Positions 45,794-55,768 of a stretch of DNA of 64,000 nt are shown in pieces (position 1 is the first letter of the stretch; the number at the start of each line of letters is the position of its first letter). The notes beneath the pieces were generated by a model. That model made no database searches and was not told the origin of the DNA. It saw only the letters and a program-made list of their open reading frames with translations. The stretch comes from Burkholderia pseudomultivorans. GTDB taxonomy: Bacteria > Pseudomonadota > Gammaproteobacteria > Burkholderiales > Burkholderiaceae. The translations under genes were made by a program, and so were the position numbers. The stretch is from positions 1 through 64,000 of the forward strand of contig NZ_CABVPP010000013.1 in assembly GCF_902499075.1 (NCBI RefSeq). The letters run 5' to 3'.

Positions 45794-45991
45794 GGCGCCC
45801 CTCGACGAACGCCGGCCCGTCGTCTGCGGCTGCCGCCTCAATTGCCCCTGCTGCCGTCAGGGCCATGCACGGGTCGCCGCGACGCGCGAGAATCGAGCGT
45901 CGCGACGCGCCGGCCCGTCGGACTTCGCATCCGGCGGGGTGCGTCGGCGATCCGAATGTCACCTGACCGATTGAGAACGAGGAGCGAAACG

Positions 45992-46966
45992 ATGCCGAAA
46001 GCAATCCGATACGACCAGCCGGGCGGCCCGGACGTGATGAAGTGGGTCGATGTCGAGGTCGGCGCGCCGAACGCGGGCGAAGTCCGGATCCGCCAGCATG
46101 CGGTCGGGCTCAACTACATCGACGTGTATTTCCGCACCGGCCTCTATCCGCAGCCGCTGCCCGGCGGGCTCGGGATGGAGGCGGCCGGCGAGGTCACGGC
46201 CGTCGGCGACGGCGTGAGTGCGCTGAAGGTCGGCGACCGCGTCGCGTATGTCGCGCAGCCGCCGGGCGCGTATGCGCAGGAACGCGTGCTGCCGGCCGAG
46301 CGCGTCGTGAAGCTGCCCGACGGGATCGGCTACGACGACGCGGCGTCGGTGATGCTGCAGGGCCTGACCGCGCATTACCTGCTGCGCCGCACGTACCCGG
46401 TGAAGGCCGGCGACACGATCCTGATCCATGCGGCGGCCGGCGGCGTCGGCCTGCTGGTGTGCCAGTGGGCGAAGGCGCTCGGCGCGACCGTGATCGGTAC
46501 GGTCGGCTCCGACGAGAAGGCCGAACTCGCGAAGGCGCACGGCTGCGATCATCCGGTCGTCTATACGCGCGAGAACTTCACGCAGCGCGTGAAGGAGATC
46601 ACGAACGGCGCGGGCGTGCCGGTCGTCTACGATTCGATCGGCAAGGACACCTACCTCGGCTCGCTCGACAGCCTCGCGCCGCTCGGCTACTTCGTCAGCT
46701 TCGGCAACGCGTCGGGCCCGCTGCCGCCGATCGACTCGAAGGAATTCTCGTCGCGCGGCTCGCTGTTCTTCACGCGGCCGACGCTGTTCTCGTACATCGC
46801 GAAGCGCGCCGATCTCGAAGCGGCCGCCGCCGAGCTGTTCGACGTGATCCTGTCGGGCAAGGTGAAGACCAGCATCAACCAGCGCTATCCGCTCGCGGAA
46901 GTCGGCCGCGCGCACGCCGATCTCGAGTCGCGCAAGACGACCGGGTCGACGCTGCTGATTCCCTGA
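45992..46966 (+). CDS. Zinc-independent quinone oxidoreductase (MDR family)
   Basis: A 324-residue NADPH:quinone reductase of the QOR group. It has LNYIDVYFRTGLYP near residue 43, the NADPH motif HAAAGGVGLLVCQWA near 148 and VVYDSIGKDTYLGSLDSLAPLGYFVSFGNASGP near 217. It is homologous to the copy at 32409, which has a different C-terminal third. ATG 45992 follows ACGAGGAGCG. It is likely the chromosomal housekeeping copy. It reduces quinones or related enones in the cytoplasm. Confidence 0.88.
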   Translation: MPKAIRYDQPGGPDVMKWVDVEVGAPNAGEVRIRQHAVGLNYIDVYFRTGLYPQPLPGGLGMEAAGEVTAVGDGVSALKVGDRVAYVAQPPGAYAQERVLPAERVVKLPDGIGYDDAASVMLQGLTAHYLLRRTYPVKAGDTILIHAAAGGVGLLVCQWAKALGATVIGTVGSDEKAELAKAHGCDHPVVYTRENFTQRVKEITNGAGVPVVYDSIGKDTYLGSLDSLAPLGYFVSFGNASGPLPPIDSKEFSSRGSLFFTRPTLFSYIAKRADLEAAAAELFDVILSGKVKTSINQRYPLAEVGRAHADLESRKTTGSTLLIP

Positions 46967-47074
46967 TCCAGCGCGGCGCGCCGACATGCCGCCGGCGCCT
47001 GCCTTCCTTCCGCCTTCCGGACGGCGCGGCTGCGCCGTCCGTCCCGCTCGATGCGCTCCGCCCGCATCCGTCCG

Positions 47075-47091
47075 TTTACACGCTTTTTATA
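47075..47091 (+). promoter_or_regulatory. Candidate KdpE operator
   Basis: TTTACA (47075-47080) and TTTATA (47086-47091) are separated by 5 bp, a 17-bp direct-repeat box. The known E. coli KdpE site has TTTATA and TTTACA separated by 5 bp, the same two half-sites in the opposite order. A TTGACC (47107-47112) follows and could be the -35 of the kdp promoter, with a weak -10. Confidence 0.55.
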
Positions 47092-47175
47092 CCCGCCCGA
47101 TCACCTTTGACCCGCCCTTTACGCGCGTTCCCCTAAGGTTCTAGTCGTCCGATTTCGACGACGGAGAACACAAAA

Positions 47176-47283
47176 ATGGATGGGGTTTTCATCGGCGCAC
47201 TGGTGCTCTTCACCGCGCTGATCCTCGGTTTGATCGCCGGTTGCGACAAGCTCGCGCAATACGGCCGCGGGGGGCGAGCATGA
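47176..47283 (+). CDS. 35-residue membrane protein at the head of the kdp operon
   Basis: A small ORF of 35 residues starting [22 protein letters not shown] with one hydrophobic helix, followed by a short polar tail [11 protein letters not shown]. It ends in an ATGA overlap with kdpF, so it is translated and coupled. Similar small ORFs precede kdp operons in related proteobacteria. It probably stabilises or assembles the Kdp complex like KdpF, but its function is not shown. Confidence 0.75.
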   Translation: MDGVFIGALVLFTALILGLIAGCDKLAQYGRGGRA

Positions 47284-47372
47284 CCTGGATGCTCTGGCTG
47301 GCGGGCGCTTCGACCGCCCTGTTGTTCGCGTATCTCGTCTATGCGCTGCTGCGCGCGGAGGACATCGAATGA
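47280..47372 (+). CDS. kdpF: K+-transporting ATPase KdpF subunit
   Basis: A 30-residue single-helix protein ([20 protein letters not shown], tail [10 protein letters not shown]). The pattern [13 protein letters not shown] is the KdpF signature. It overlaps both neighbours: its ATG shares the stop of the upstream ORF, and its stop shares the ATG of kdpA. KdpF is a lipid-like stabiliser of the KdpABC complex. Confidence 0.85.
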   Translation: MTWMLWLAGASTALLFAYLVYALLRAEDIE

Positions 47373-49174
47373 ACGCGAACAACCTGTTGCAGGCGCTGCT
47401 GTTCATCGTCGTGCTGCTGGCCGCGGCCGTGCCGGTTGCGCGCTACCTGTCGGCCGTGATGGACGGCAGCTCGCGCGTCGTGCGCGTGTTCGGGCCGCTC
47501 GAACGCGTGCTGTACCGCATCGCGGGCGTCGACGCCGGCACCGAGATGAACTGGAAGCAGTATGCGATCGCGACGATTGCGTTCAACGCGCTCGGCGCGC
47601 TGTTCCTGTATGCGTTGCTGCGCGTGCAGGGCCTGCTGCCGGGCAACCCGCAGCAGTTCGGCGCGATGACGGTCGACGGTGCGTTCAACACGGCCGTCAG
47701 CTTCGTCACCAACACGAACTGGCAGGACTACACGCCCGAGCAGACGGTCAGCTACCTGACGCAGATGCTCGGCCTGACCGTGCAGAACTTCCTGTCGGCG
47801 GCGACCGGCATCGTCGTCGTGATTGCGCTGATCCGCGGCTTCGCGCGCCACAGCGCGCAGACGATCGGCAACTTCTGGGTCGACCTGACGCGCGTGACGC
47901 TGTACGTGCTGGTGCCGATGGCGGCGCTCGTCGCCGCGCTGCTGATGAGCCAGGGCGTGATCCAGAACATGAAGGCATACCAGGACGTGCCGGTGCTGCA
48001 GGCGAGCACCTATGCGGCGCCGAAGCTCGACGCGCAGGGCAACCCGGTCAAGGACGACAAGGGCAATGCGGTGACGGTGCCCACGCCGCTCACGAAGCAG
48101 ACGCTCGCGATGGGCCCGGTCGCGTCGCAGGAAGCGATCAAGATGCTCGGCACCAACGGCGGCGGCTTCTTCAACGCGAACTCCGCGCATCCGTACGAGA
48201 ACCCGACACCGTTCGCGAACTTCCTGCAGACCTTCGCGATCCTGATCATCCCGGCCGCGCTGTGTCTCGTGTTCGGTCGCATGATCGGCGATCGCCGGCA
48301 GGGCATCGCGGTGCTCGCGGCGATGACGGTCGCGTTTGCGGTCGCGATCGGCGTCGAGGTGGGCGCGGAGCAGGCCGGCAATCCGACGCTGGCCGCGCTG
48401 CACGTCGACCAGTCGACGAGCGCGCTGCAGCCGGGCGGCAACATGGAAGGCAAGGAAACGCGCTTCGGCATCGCGCAGACCGGCATCTTCACGGTCGCGA
48501 CCACGGCCGCGTCGTGCGGGGCGGTCGACACGATGCACGATTCGCTGACGCCGCTCGGCGGCCTCGTGCCGATGCTGCTGATGCAGCTCGGCGAGGTGGT
48601 GTTCGGCGGGGTCGGCTCGGGGCTCTACGGGATGCTCGTATTCGCGCTGCTCGCGGTGTTCGTCGCGGGGCTGATGATCGGCCGCACGCCCGAGTACGTC
48701 GGCAAGAAGATCGAGTCGTACGAGATGAAGATGGTGTCGATCGTCGTGCTGCTCACGCCGCTGCTGGTGCTGGTCGGCACGTCGATCGCCGTGCTTGCCG
48801 GCGCGGGCAGGGCCGGCATCGCGAACCCCGGCCCGCACGGCTTCTCGGAAATCCTCTACGCGTTCAGCTCGGCTGCGAACAACAACGGCAGCGCGTTTGC
48901 GGGCCTGACGGTCGGCACGCCGTTCTACAACTGGATGACCGCGATCGCGATGTGGTTCGGCCGCTTCGGCACGATCGTGCCGGTGCTGGCGATCGCCGGC
49001 TCGCTCGCGGCGAAGAAGCGCATCGCGGCGACGAGCGGCACGCTGCCGACGCACGGCCCGCTGTTCGTCGTGCTGCTGCTCGGCACGGTGCTGCTGGTCG
49101 GCGCGCTGACCTACGTGCCGGCGCTCGCGCTCGGCCCGGGCGTCGAGCATCTGATGATGTGGCTGGGCGCATGA
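47369..49174 (+). CDS. kdpA: K+-transporting ATPase subunit A
   Basis: A 601-residue potassium-channel-like subunit that selects and binds K+ in KdpFABC. It has about ten membrane helices and four selectivity-filter-like segments, of which [14 protein letters not shown] (near residue 110), [23 protein letters not shown] (near 262), [21 protein letters not shown] (near 377) and [12 protein letters not shown] (near 500) are visible. Length is typical. It directly precedes kdpB by 37 bp. Confidence 0.97.
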   Translation: MNANNLLQALLFIVVLLAAAVPVARYLSAVMDGSSRVVRVFGPLERVLYRIAGVDAGTEMNWKQYAIATIAFNALGALFLYALLRVQGLLPGNPQQFGAMTVDGAFNTAVSFVTNTNWQDYTPEQTVSYLTQMLGLTVQNFLSAATGIVVVIALIRGFARHSAQTIGNFWVDLTRVTLYVLVPMAALVAALLMSQGVIQNMKAYQDVPVLQASTYAAPKLDAQGNPVKDDKGNAVTVPTPLTKQTLAMGPVASQEAIKMLGTNGGGFFNANSAHPYENPTPFANFLQTFAILIIPAALCLVFGRMIGDRRQGIAVLAAMTVAFAVAIGVEVGAEQAGNPTLAALHVDQSTSALQPGGNMEGKETRFGIAQTGIFTVATTAASCGAVDTMHDSLTPLGGLVPMLLMQLGEVVFGGVGSGLYGMLVFALLAVFVAGLMIGRTPEYVGKKIESYEMKMVSIVVLLTPLLVLVGTSIAVLAGAGRAGIANPGPHGFSEILYAFSSAANNNGSAFAGLTVGTPFYNWMTAIAMWFGRFGTIVPVLAIAGSLAAKKRIAATSGTLPTHGPLFVVLLLGTVLLVGALTYVPALALGPGVEHLMMWLGA

Positions 49175-49211
49175 CGCGCGGCCGAAACGACAAGGCATCG
49201 AAGAGATCGCA

Positions 49212-51323
49212 ATGACTCAACATTCCGCTACCCGCTCCATGTTCGACCCGGCGCTCGTGCGCCCGGCGATCGTGGAGTCGTTCAAGAAACTCACGCCGCG
49301 CACGCAGTTCCGCAACCCGGTGATGTTCTGCGTTTATGTCGGCAGCATCCTGACGACGGTGCTGTGGATCGCCGCGCTCACCGGGCAGGCCGAGGCGCCG
49401 GCCGGCTTCATCCTCGCGATCGCGCTGTGGCTGTGGTTCACGGTGCTGTTCGCGAACTTCGCGGAGGCGCTCGCCGAAGGGCGCTCGAAGGCGCAGGCCG
49501 CGTCGCTGCGCAGCGCGAAGAAGGACGTGATGGCGAAGAAGCTCAACGAGCCGCATCCGAAGTCGCCGATCCGCATCACGACCGCGTCCGACCTGCGCAA
49601 GGGCGACGTCGTGCTGGTCGAGGCCGGCGACGTGATTCCGGCCGACGGCGAAGTCGTCGACGGCGTCGCGTCGGTCGACGAATCGGCGATCACCGGCGAA
49701 TCCGCGCCGGTGATTCGCGAGTCGGGCGGCGACTTCTCGTCCGTCACGGGCGGCACGCGCGTGCTGTCCGACTGGATCGTCGTGCAGGTCACCGCGAACC
49801 CGGGCGAGGCGTTCCTCGACCGGATGATCGCGATGGTCGAAGGCGCGAAGCGCAAGAAGACGCCGAACGAGGTCGCGCTGACGATCCTGCTGGTTGCGCT
49901 GACGATCGTGATGCTGCTCGCGACCGCGACGCTGCTGCCGTTCTCGATGTTCTCGGTCGACGCGATGAAGGCCGGCCATGTAGTGACGATCACCGCGCTG
50001 GTCGCGCTGCTCGTGTGCCTGATCCCGACCACCATCGGCGGGTTGCTGTCCGCGATCGGCGTGGCCGGGATGAGCCGGATGATGCAGGCGAACGTGATCG
50101 CGACGTCGGGCCGCGCGGTCGAGGCAGCGGGCGACGTCGACGTGCTGCTGCTCGACAAGACCGGCACGATCACGCTCGGCAATCGCCAGGCGTCGCTGTT
50201 CGTGCCGGCGCCCGGCGTGACGGAGGAGGCGCTGGCCGACGCCGCGCAGCTGTCGTCGCTCGCCGACGAGACACCTGAGGGCCGTAGCATCGTCGTGCTC
50301 GCGAAGGAGCGCTTCAACATTCGCCAGCGCGACATGGCGCAGCTGCATGCGACCTTCCTCGGCTTCTCCGCGCAGACGCGCATGAGCGGCGTCGACCTGT
50401 CCCCCAAGGGGACTTCCTCCGGGGCGCCGCACCGCGAGATCCGCAAGGGCGCGGCCGACGCGATCAAGCGCTATGTCGAGACGCACGGCGGGCGCTTTCC
50501 CGACGAAGTGCGCCGCGCGGTCGACGACGTCGCGCGCCGCGGCAGCACCCCGCTCGTCGTCGCCGACCTGCAGCAGGGCGCGGCGCGCGTGCTCGGCGTG
50601 ATCGAGCTGAAGGACATCGTGAAGGGCGGCATCAAGGAGCGTTTCGCGGAGCTGCGCAAGATGGGCATCAAGACCGTGATGGTGACGGGCGACAACCGGC
50701 TGACGGCCGCGGCGATCGCGGCGGAGGCGGGCGTCGACGACTTCCTCGCGGAAGCGACGCCGGAAACCAAGCTCGCGACGATCCGCGAGCACCAGGCGGC
50801 CGGGCGCCTCGTCGCGATGACGGGCGACGGCACCAACGACGCGCCGGCGCTCGCGCAGGCCGACGTCGCGGTCGCGATGAACACCGGCACGCAGGCCGCG
50901 AAGGAAGCGGGCAACATGGTCGACCTCGACTCGAACCCGACCAAGCTGATCGAGATCGTCGAGATCGGCAAGCAGATGCTGATGACGCGCGGCTCGCTGA
51001 CGACGTTCTCGATCGCGAACGATATCGCGAAGTATTTCGCGATCATCCCGGCCGCGTTCGTGACGACCTATCCGCAGCTGAAGGTGCTCGACATCATGCA
51101 TCTGAGCTCGCCGGCGTCGGCGATCCTGTCGGCGGTGATCTTCAACGCGCTGATCATCGTCGCGCTGATTCCGCTCGCGCTGAAGGGCGTCACCTATCGG
51201 CCGCTCGGCGCCGCTTCGCTGCTGCGCCGCAACCTGCTGGTGTACGGCCTCGGCGGCGTGCTGCTGCCGTTCCCGTTCATCAAGCTGATCGACATGACGC
51301 TCGCCGCGCTCGGCTGGGCCTGA
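49212..51323 (+). CDS. kdpB: K+-transporting P-type ATPase subunit B
   Basis: A 703-residue P-type ATPase, the catalytic subunit of KdpFABC. The actuator motif is ITGESAP near residue 160, and the phosphorylated Asp sits in [15 protein letters not shown] near 312. The hinge motif is [11 protein letters not shown] near 495 and [20 protein letters not shown] near 535. Regulation by phosphorylation of the TGES serine is known for the E. coli enzyme. Length is slightly above the E. coli protein, with a short extra segment near 395 ([13 protein letters not shown]). Confidence 0.97.
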   Translation: MTQHSATRSMFDPALVRPAIVESFKKLTPRTQFRNPVMFCVYVGSILTTVLWIAALTGQAEAPAGFILAIALWLWFTVLFANFAEALAEGRSKAQAASLRSAKKDVMAKKLNEPHPKSPIRITTASDLRKGDVVLVEAGDVIPADGEVVDGVASVDESAITGESAPVIRESGGDFSSVTGGTRVLSDWIVVQVTANPGEAFLDRMIAMVEGAKRKKTPNEVALTILLVALTIVMLLATATLLPFSMFSVDAMKAGHVVTITALVALLVCLIPTTIGGLLSAIGVAGMSRMMQANVIATSGRAVEAAGDVDVLLLDKTGTITLGNRQASLFVPAPGVTEEALADAAQLSSLADETPEGRSIVVLAKERFNIRQRDMAQLHATFLGFSAQTRMSGVDLSPKGTSSGAPHREIRKGAADAIKRYVETHGGRFPDEVRRAVDDVARRGSTPLVVADLQQGAARVLGVIELKDIVKGGIKERFAELRKMGIKTVMVTGDNRLTAAAIAAEAGVDDFLAEATPETKLATIREHQAAGRLVAMTGDGTNDAPALAQADVAVAMNTGTQAAKEAGNMVDLDSNPTKLIEIVEIGKQMLMTRGSLTTFSIANDIAKYFAIIPAAFVTTYPQLKVLDIMHLSSPASAILSAVIFNALIIVALIPLALKGVTYRPLGAASLLRRNLLVYGLGGVLLPFPFIKLIDMTLAALGWA

Positions 51324-51345
51324 TGCGCCACTCGAAGGAACCATC

Positions 51346-51927
51346 ATGAAATCGTTGATTCGTCCGCTCGTCGTGATCTTTGCCGTGCTGACCGCGGTCA
51401 CGGGGCTCGCGTATCCGGCGGCGCTGACCGCGTTCGGCCAGGCCGTGTTCCCGTCGCAGGCGAACGGCAGCCTGATCGAGCGCAACGGCCAGGTCGTCGG
51501 CTCCGCGCTGATCGGCCAGCAGTTCGACGCGCCGAAATACTTCTGGGGGCGGCTGTCGGCCACCGCGCCGATGCCGTACAACGCGACCGGCTCCGGCGGC
51601 TCGAACCTCGGCCCGCTGAACCCGTCGCTTGCCGACCAGGTGAAGGCGCGCATCGCCGCGTTGCGCGACGCGGGCACCGACCTGTCGCAGCCGGTGCCGG
51701 TCGACCTCGTGACGGCGTCGGCCAGCGGCCTCGATCCGGAGATCACGCCGGCCGCCGCCGCCTACCAGGTCGAGCGCGTCGCGAAGGTGCGCAAGCTGGC
51801 GCCCGACGCGGTTGCGCGGCTCGTCGCCGCGAACACGACGGGGCGCCAGTTCGGCGTGCTCGGCGAGCCGCGCGTGAACGTGCTGAAGCTGAACCTCGCG
51901 CTCGACGCGGCACAGGCCGCGCACTGA
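51346..51927 (+). CDS. kdpC: K+-transporting ATPase subunit C
   Basis: A 193-residue subunit with one N-terminal membrane helix ([20 protein letters not shown]) and a periplasmic domain. The signatures [17 protein letters not shown] near residue 62 and [21 protein letters not shown] near 127 are standard. It starts 22 bp after kdpB. The unit ends with two hairpins before kdpD. Confidence 0.96.
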   Translation: MKSLIRPLVVIFAVLTAVTGLAYPAALTAFGQAVFPSQANGSLIERNGQVVGSALIGQQFDAPKYFWGRLSATAPMPYNATGSGGSNLGPLNPSLADQVKARIAALRDAGTDLSQPVPVDLVTASASGLDPEITPAAAAYQVERVAKVRKLAPDAVARLVAANTTGRQFGVLGEPRVNVLKLNLALDAAQAAH

Positions 51928-51959
51928 GCGCGCGGCGCGGCACGAGCCGTCCGGTGCGG

Positions 51960-51986
51960 CCCGCGCCGCGCCGGACGCGGGTTTTT
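51960..51986 (+). terminator. Intrinsic terminator after kdpC
   Basis: CCCGCG (51960-51965) pairs with CGCGGG (51976-51981), followed by five T residues. Confidence 0.65.
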
Positions 51987-51987
51987 C

Positions 51988-52008
51988 GACGGCGCGCGCG
52001 CCGTCTTT
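51988..52008 (+). terminator. Second hairpin between kdpC and kdpD
   Basis: GACGGCGC and GCGCCGTC form a stem (51988-52005) followed by TTTGCCTTTT. It directly follows the first terminator. Confidence 0.6.
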
Positions 52009-52078
52009 GCCTTTTGTGGCGATTTGGATCGACAATGCTTTCACTTGCGCGTCCCCGGGCGCTCCGCCTTCCGCCAGC

Positions 52079-54934
52079 ATGAACCGCCCCGATCCCGACC
52101 AACTGCTCGACAAGCTGCAACGCGACGAAGAAAAGCAGCGGCGCGGCCAGCTCAAGATCTTCTTCGGCGCATCGGCCGGCGTCGGCAAGACCTACGCGAT
52201 GCTGCAGGCCGCACGCCAGCGCAAGCAGGACGGCGTCGACGTCGTGGTCGGCATCGTCGAGACGCACGGCCGCGGCGAAACCGCCGCGCTGCTCGACGGC
52301 CTCGACGTGCTGCCGCTCGCGCGCCTCGACTATCGCGGTCGCACGCTCGCCGAATTCGATCTGGACGCCGCGCTCGCGCGCGCGCCGCAGCTGATCCTCG
52401 TCGACGAGCTCGCGCATTCGAACGTGCAGGGCGCGCGGCACCTGAAGCGCTGGCAGGACGTGTACGAACTGCTCGATGCGGGCATCGACGTGTATACGAC
52501 CGTCAACGTCCAGCATCTCGAAAGCCTGAACGACGTGGTCGGCGCGATCACCGGCATTCGCGTGTGGGAGACCGTGCCCGACCGCGTGTTCGACGCGGCC
52601 GACGAGGTCACGCTGGTCGACCTGCCGGCCGAGGAACTGCTCGCGCGGATGCGCGACGGCAAGGTTTATCTCGCGCAGCAGGCCGAGCGCGCGGTGCGCA
52701 ATTTCTTCCGCAAGGGCAACCTGATCGCGCTGCGCGAACTCGCGCTGCGGCGCACTGCCGATCGCGTCGACGCGCAGATGCGCGAGTACCGGGCGGACCG
52801 CTCGATCCAGCGCATCTGGCAGGCGCGCGAGCGCTTGCTGGTCTGCGTCGGGCCGGGCCCCGAGGCGCCGACGCTGGTGCGCGCGGCCGCGCGGCTCGCC
52901 GCGAGCCTGAAGGCCGACTGGATCGCCGTCTATGTCGAGACGCCGCGCCTGCAGCGGCTGCCCGATGCGCAGCGGCAGCGCACGCTCGACGCGCTGAAGC
53001 TCGCGGCGGAACTCGGTGCGGAGACGGCCACGCTCGCCGGGAGCGACGCGGTCGCCGCGCTGATCGGCTATGCGAAGGTGCGCAACGTGTCGAAGGTCGT
53101 CGCCGGCGGCTCGCAGAAGACCGGTCTCGCGCGCTGGTTCGCACGGCCGTTCGGCGACCGGCTCGCCGAGCGCGCGGGCGACGTCGACCTGATGCTGATC
53201 CGCGCGTCGGCGAGCGACGAGGTGCGCGCGGCGCCGCTCGATGCGCGCGTGCGCGACTGGCGCGACGCATTCGCGCGGCTCGGCGGCCATCGTTCGCCGC
53301 CGCGCCACTATGCGTACGCGGCCGCGATCTGCGCGGCGATCACGGTGGTCGCGAGCTTCGTCGCCGAGCGGCTCGACCTGACCAATCTCGTGATGCTGTA
53401 CCTGCTCGGCGTGGTGTTCTCGGCCGTGCGGCTCGGCCGCGGTCCGGGCGTGCTGCAGTCGTTCCTGTCGGTGGCCGCGTTCGATTTCTTCTTCGTGCCG
53501 CCGCGCATGTCGCTGTCGGTCAGCGACACGCAGTACCTGCTGACCTTCTTCGGGATGCTGCTGACGTCGCTCGTGATCAGTCACCTGACGTCGAGCCTGA
53601 CCCGCGAGGCCGACCTCGCGCAGCGCCGCGAACGCCGCACCGGCGCGATCTATGCGATGGCGCGCGAGCTGGGCGCCGCGCTGACGACCGAGCAGATCGT
53701 CGAGATCGGCAGCCGCCACGTGGGCGAGGTGTTCCGCGCGCGCGTCGCGATCCTGCTGCCGGACAGCGCGGACCAGGTGCAGCAGAAGATCGAGGATCCC
53801 GACGCGGCCGTCACGCTGACCGGCGCCGATCTCGACAGCGACGTCGGCCAGTGGGTGTACGACCAGCAGAAGCCGGCCGGCCGCGGCACCGACACGCTGC
53901 CCGCGACGACCGCGCTGTACCTGCCGCTGAAGGCGCCGATGCGCACGCGCGGCGTGCTCGCGGTCGCGTCGAAGGAGCCGCGCGAGCTCGAGGTGCCCGA
54001 GCAGCAGCGGATGCTCGATGCGTTCGCCGCGCAGATCGCGCTCGCGCTCGAACGCGTGCATTACGTCGAGATCGCACGCGACGCGCTCGTCAGCATGGAA
54101 TCCGAGCGGCTGCGCAACTCGCTGCTGTCGGCGATCTCGCACGACCTGCGCACGCCGCTCACGACGATCGTCGGCTTCTCGTCGATGCTCGCGAACGGTC
54201 GAGCGGCCGCACCGGCCGGCGACGCGGCCGCGGCCGGGCGCCTCGCGCAGCGCGAGGGCGAGCTCGTCGACGCGATCCACGACGAGGCGCTGCGGATGAC
54301 CGGCATCGTCACGAACCTGCTCGACATGGCGCGGCTGCAGGCCGGCAGCCTGCAGCTCAAGCGCCAGTGGTCGCTGCTCGAGGAGACGGTCGGCGCGGCG
54401 CTCGCCGCATGCAGGCGCGTGCTCGCGCGCCATCCGGCGCGCGTCGCGCTGCCGCCCGACCTGCCGCTGCTGCAGATGGACGCGGTGCTGATGGAGCGCC
54501 TGTTCACCAACCTGTTCGAGAACGCGGCGAAGTACACGCCGCCCGACACGCCGATCGAGATCGGCGCGGAGCGCGTGACCGACGACGGCGAGCCCGACGG
54601 GAGACCGTTCGTGCGCGTGCATGTGGACGATTACGGCCCCGGCCTGCCGGCCGGCATGGAAACGCGGATCTTCGACAAGTTCACGCGCGGCGAGAAGGAA
54701 TCGGCGACGCCCGGCATCGGGCTCGGCCTCGCGATCTGCCGCGCGATCGTCGAGGCGCACGGCGGTAGAATCGGCGCGCTCAACCGCACCGCGCCCGACG
54801 GCCGCGTAAGCGGCGCGCGCTTCTGGTTCACGCTGCCGGTCGACACGCCGCCGGACACGCCCGCCGCGCCCGACGACGAAGCCGACGCGCTGCCCGCGCC
54901 ATCCTCCTCCGAATCATCGCCAGACCATGAGTGA
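52079..54934 (+). CDS. kdpD: Potassium-sensing histidine kinase KdpD
   Basis: A 951-residue sensor kinase. The N-terminal KdpD domain has Walker A FFGASAGVGKTYAM near residue 24 and Walker B region LILVDELAHSNVQGARH near 107. A UspA-like domain follows (VCVGPGPEAPTLVRAA near 260). Four membrane helices lie near 410-500, then a GAF-like region. The phosphoacceptor His is in AISHDLRTPLTTIVG near 685, and the ATPase part has NLFENAAKYTPPDTPIEI near 810 and GIGLGLAICRAIVEAHGG near 880. ATG 52079 is chosen as it opens the conserved domain. It overlaps kdpE by 8 bp. Confidence 0.96.
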   Translation: MNRPDPDQLLDKLQRDEEKQRRGQLKIFFGASAGVGKTYAMLQAARQRKQDGVDVVVGIVETHGRGETAALLDGLDVLPLARLDYRGRTLAEFDLDAALARAPQLILVDELAHSNVQGARHLKRWQDVYELLDAGIDVYTTVNVQHLESLNDVVGAITGIRVWETVPDRVFDAADEVTLVDLPAEELLARMRDGKVYLAQQAERAVRNFFRKGNLIALRELALRRTADRVDAQMREYRADRSIQRIWQARERLLVCVGPGPEAPTLVRAAARLAASLKADWIAVYVETPRLQRLPDAQRQRTLDALKLAAELGAETATLAGSDAVAALIGYAKVRNVSKVVAGGSQKTGLARWFARPFGDRLAERAGDVDLMLIRASASDEVRAAPLDARVRDWRDAFARLGGHRSPPRHYAYAAAICAAITVVASFVAERLDLTNLVMLYLLGVVFSAVRLGRGPGVLQSFLSVAAFDFFFVPPRMSLSVSDTQYLLTFFGMLLTSLVISHLTSSLTREADLAQRRERRTGAIYAMARELGAALTTEQIVEIGSRHVGEVFRARVAILLPDSADQVQQKIEDPDAAVTLTGADLDSDVGQWVYDQQKPAGRGTDTLPATTALYLPLKAPMRTRGVLAVASKEPRELEVPEQQRMLDAFAAQIALALERVHYVEIARDALVSMESERLRNSLLSAISHDLRTPLTTIVGFSSMLANGRAAAPAGDAAAAGRLAQREGELVDAIHDEALRMTGIVTNLLDMARLQAGSLQLKRQWSLLEETVGAALAACRRVLARHPARVALPPDLPLLQMDAVLMERLFTNLFENAAKYTPPDTPIEIGAERVTDDGEPDGRPFVRVHVDDYGPGLPAGMETRIFDKFTRGEKESATPGIGLGLAICRAIVEAHGGRIGALNRTAPDGRVSGARFWFTLPVDTPPDTPAAPDDEADALPAPSSSESSPDHE

Positions 54935-55625
54935 ACCGAGCCTGACCGTCGTCCTGATCGAGGACGAAAAGCAGATCCGCCGTTTCGTGCGCGCCGCGCT
55001 CGAAGAGGAGGACATCGCCGTGTTCGAGGCCGAGACCGGCAAGCAGGGGCTGATCGACGCGGCGACGCGCAAGCCCGATCTCGTGATCGTCGATCTCGGC
55101 CTGCCCGACACCGACGGGCTCGACGTGATCCGCGAACTGCGCGGCTGGTCCGAGGTGCCGGTGATCGTGCTGTCCGCGCGCACGCAGGAAGAGGAGAAGG
55201 TCGCCGCGCTCGACGCCGGCGCGGACGACTACCTGACCAAGCCGTTCGGCGTGTCCGAGCTGCGCGCGCGGATCCGTGCGCAGCTGCGCCGGCGCAACCA
55301 GGGCGGCGCGAACGAATCGCCGAAGGTGAGCTTCGGCACCGTGAGCGTCGATCTCGCGTTGCGCCAGGTGTGGCGCGACGGCGAGATCGTGCACCTGACG
55401 CCGCTCGAATACCGGCTGCTCGCGACGCTCGTGCGGCACGCGGGGCGCGTGCTCACGCACCGCCAGCTGCTGCGCGACGTGTGGGGGCCGTCGCATGTCG
55501 AGAGCCATCACTATCTGCGCATCTACATGGCGCACCTGCGCCAGAAGCTTGAGCGCGATCCTGCGCAGCCGGAGCATATCGTCACCGAGACGGGCGTCGG
55601 CTACCGGCTCGTCGGCGCCGCGTGA
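54927..55625 (+). CDS. kdpE: Response regulator KdpE
   Basis: A 232-residue OmpR-type regulator activated by KdpD under potassium limitation. The receiver domain has LIEDEKQIRRFV near residue 8, the phosphorylated Asp in LVIVDLGLPDTDGLDV near 53 and the conserved Lys in DYLTKPFGVSELRARI near 102. The winged-helix DNA-binding domain covers about 130-230, with HLTPLEYRLLATLVRHAGRVLTHRQLLRDVWG. The start overlaps the end of kdpD (ATGAGTGA). It should bind the box at 47075-47091. Confidence 0.96.
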   Translation: MSEPSLTVVLIEDEKQIRRFVRAALEEEDIAVFEAETGKQGLIDAATRKPDLVIVDLGLPDTDGLDVIRELRGWSEVPVIVLSARTQEEEKVAALDAGADDYLTKPFGVSELRARIRAQLRRRNQGGANESPKVSFGTVSVDLALRQVWRDGEIVHLTPLEYRLLATLVRHAGRVLTHRQLLRDVWGPSHVESHHYLRIYMAHLRQKLERDPAQPEHIVTETGVGYRLVGAA

Positions 55626-55768
55626 CGGGCGGCGCGGCGGCACGGCGCGGATTTTGCTCGACTTCCGCGGCGCCGGGTCCGCCGCGCATCGACGTGCTCG
55701 GATCCCCACACCCGGCGCGCATTCCCCGTTATGCTGACCGTTCCGGAACAATAAACGAGGAGCGTGCC

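Noticed and set aside
48864-51746. A large minus-strand open frame opposite kdpA, kdpB and kdpC
   Set aside because: Shadow of the kdp genes; no ribosome site or family features.
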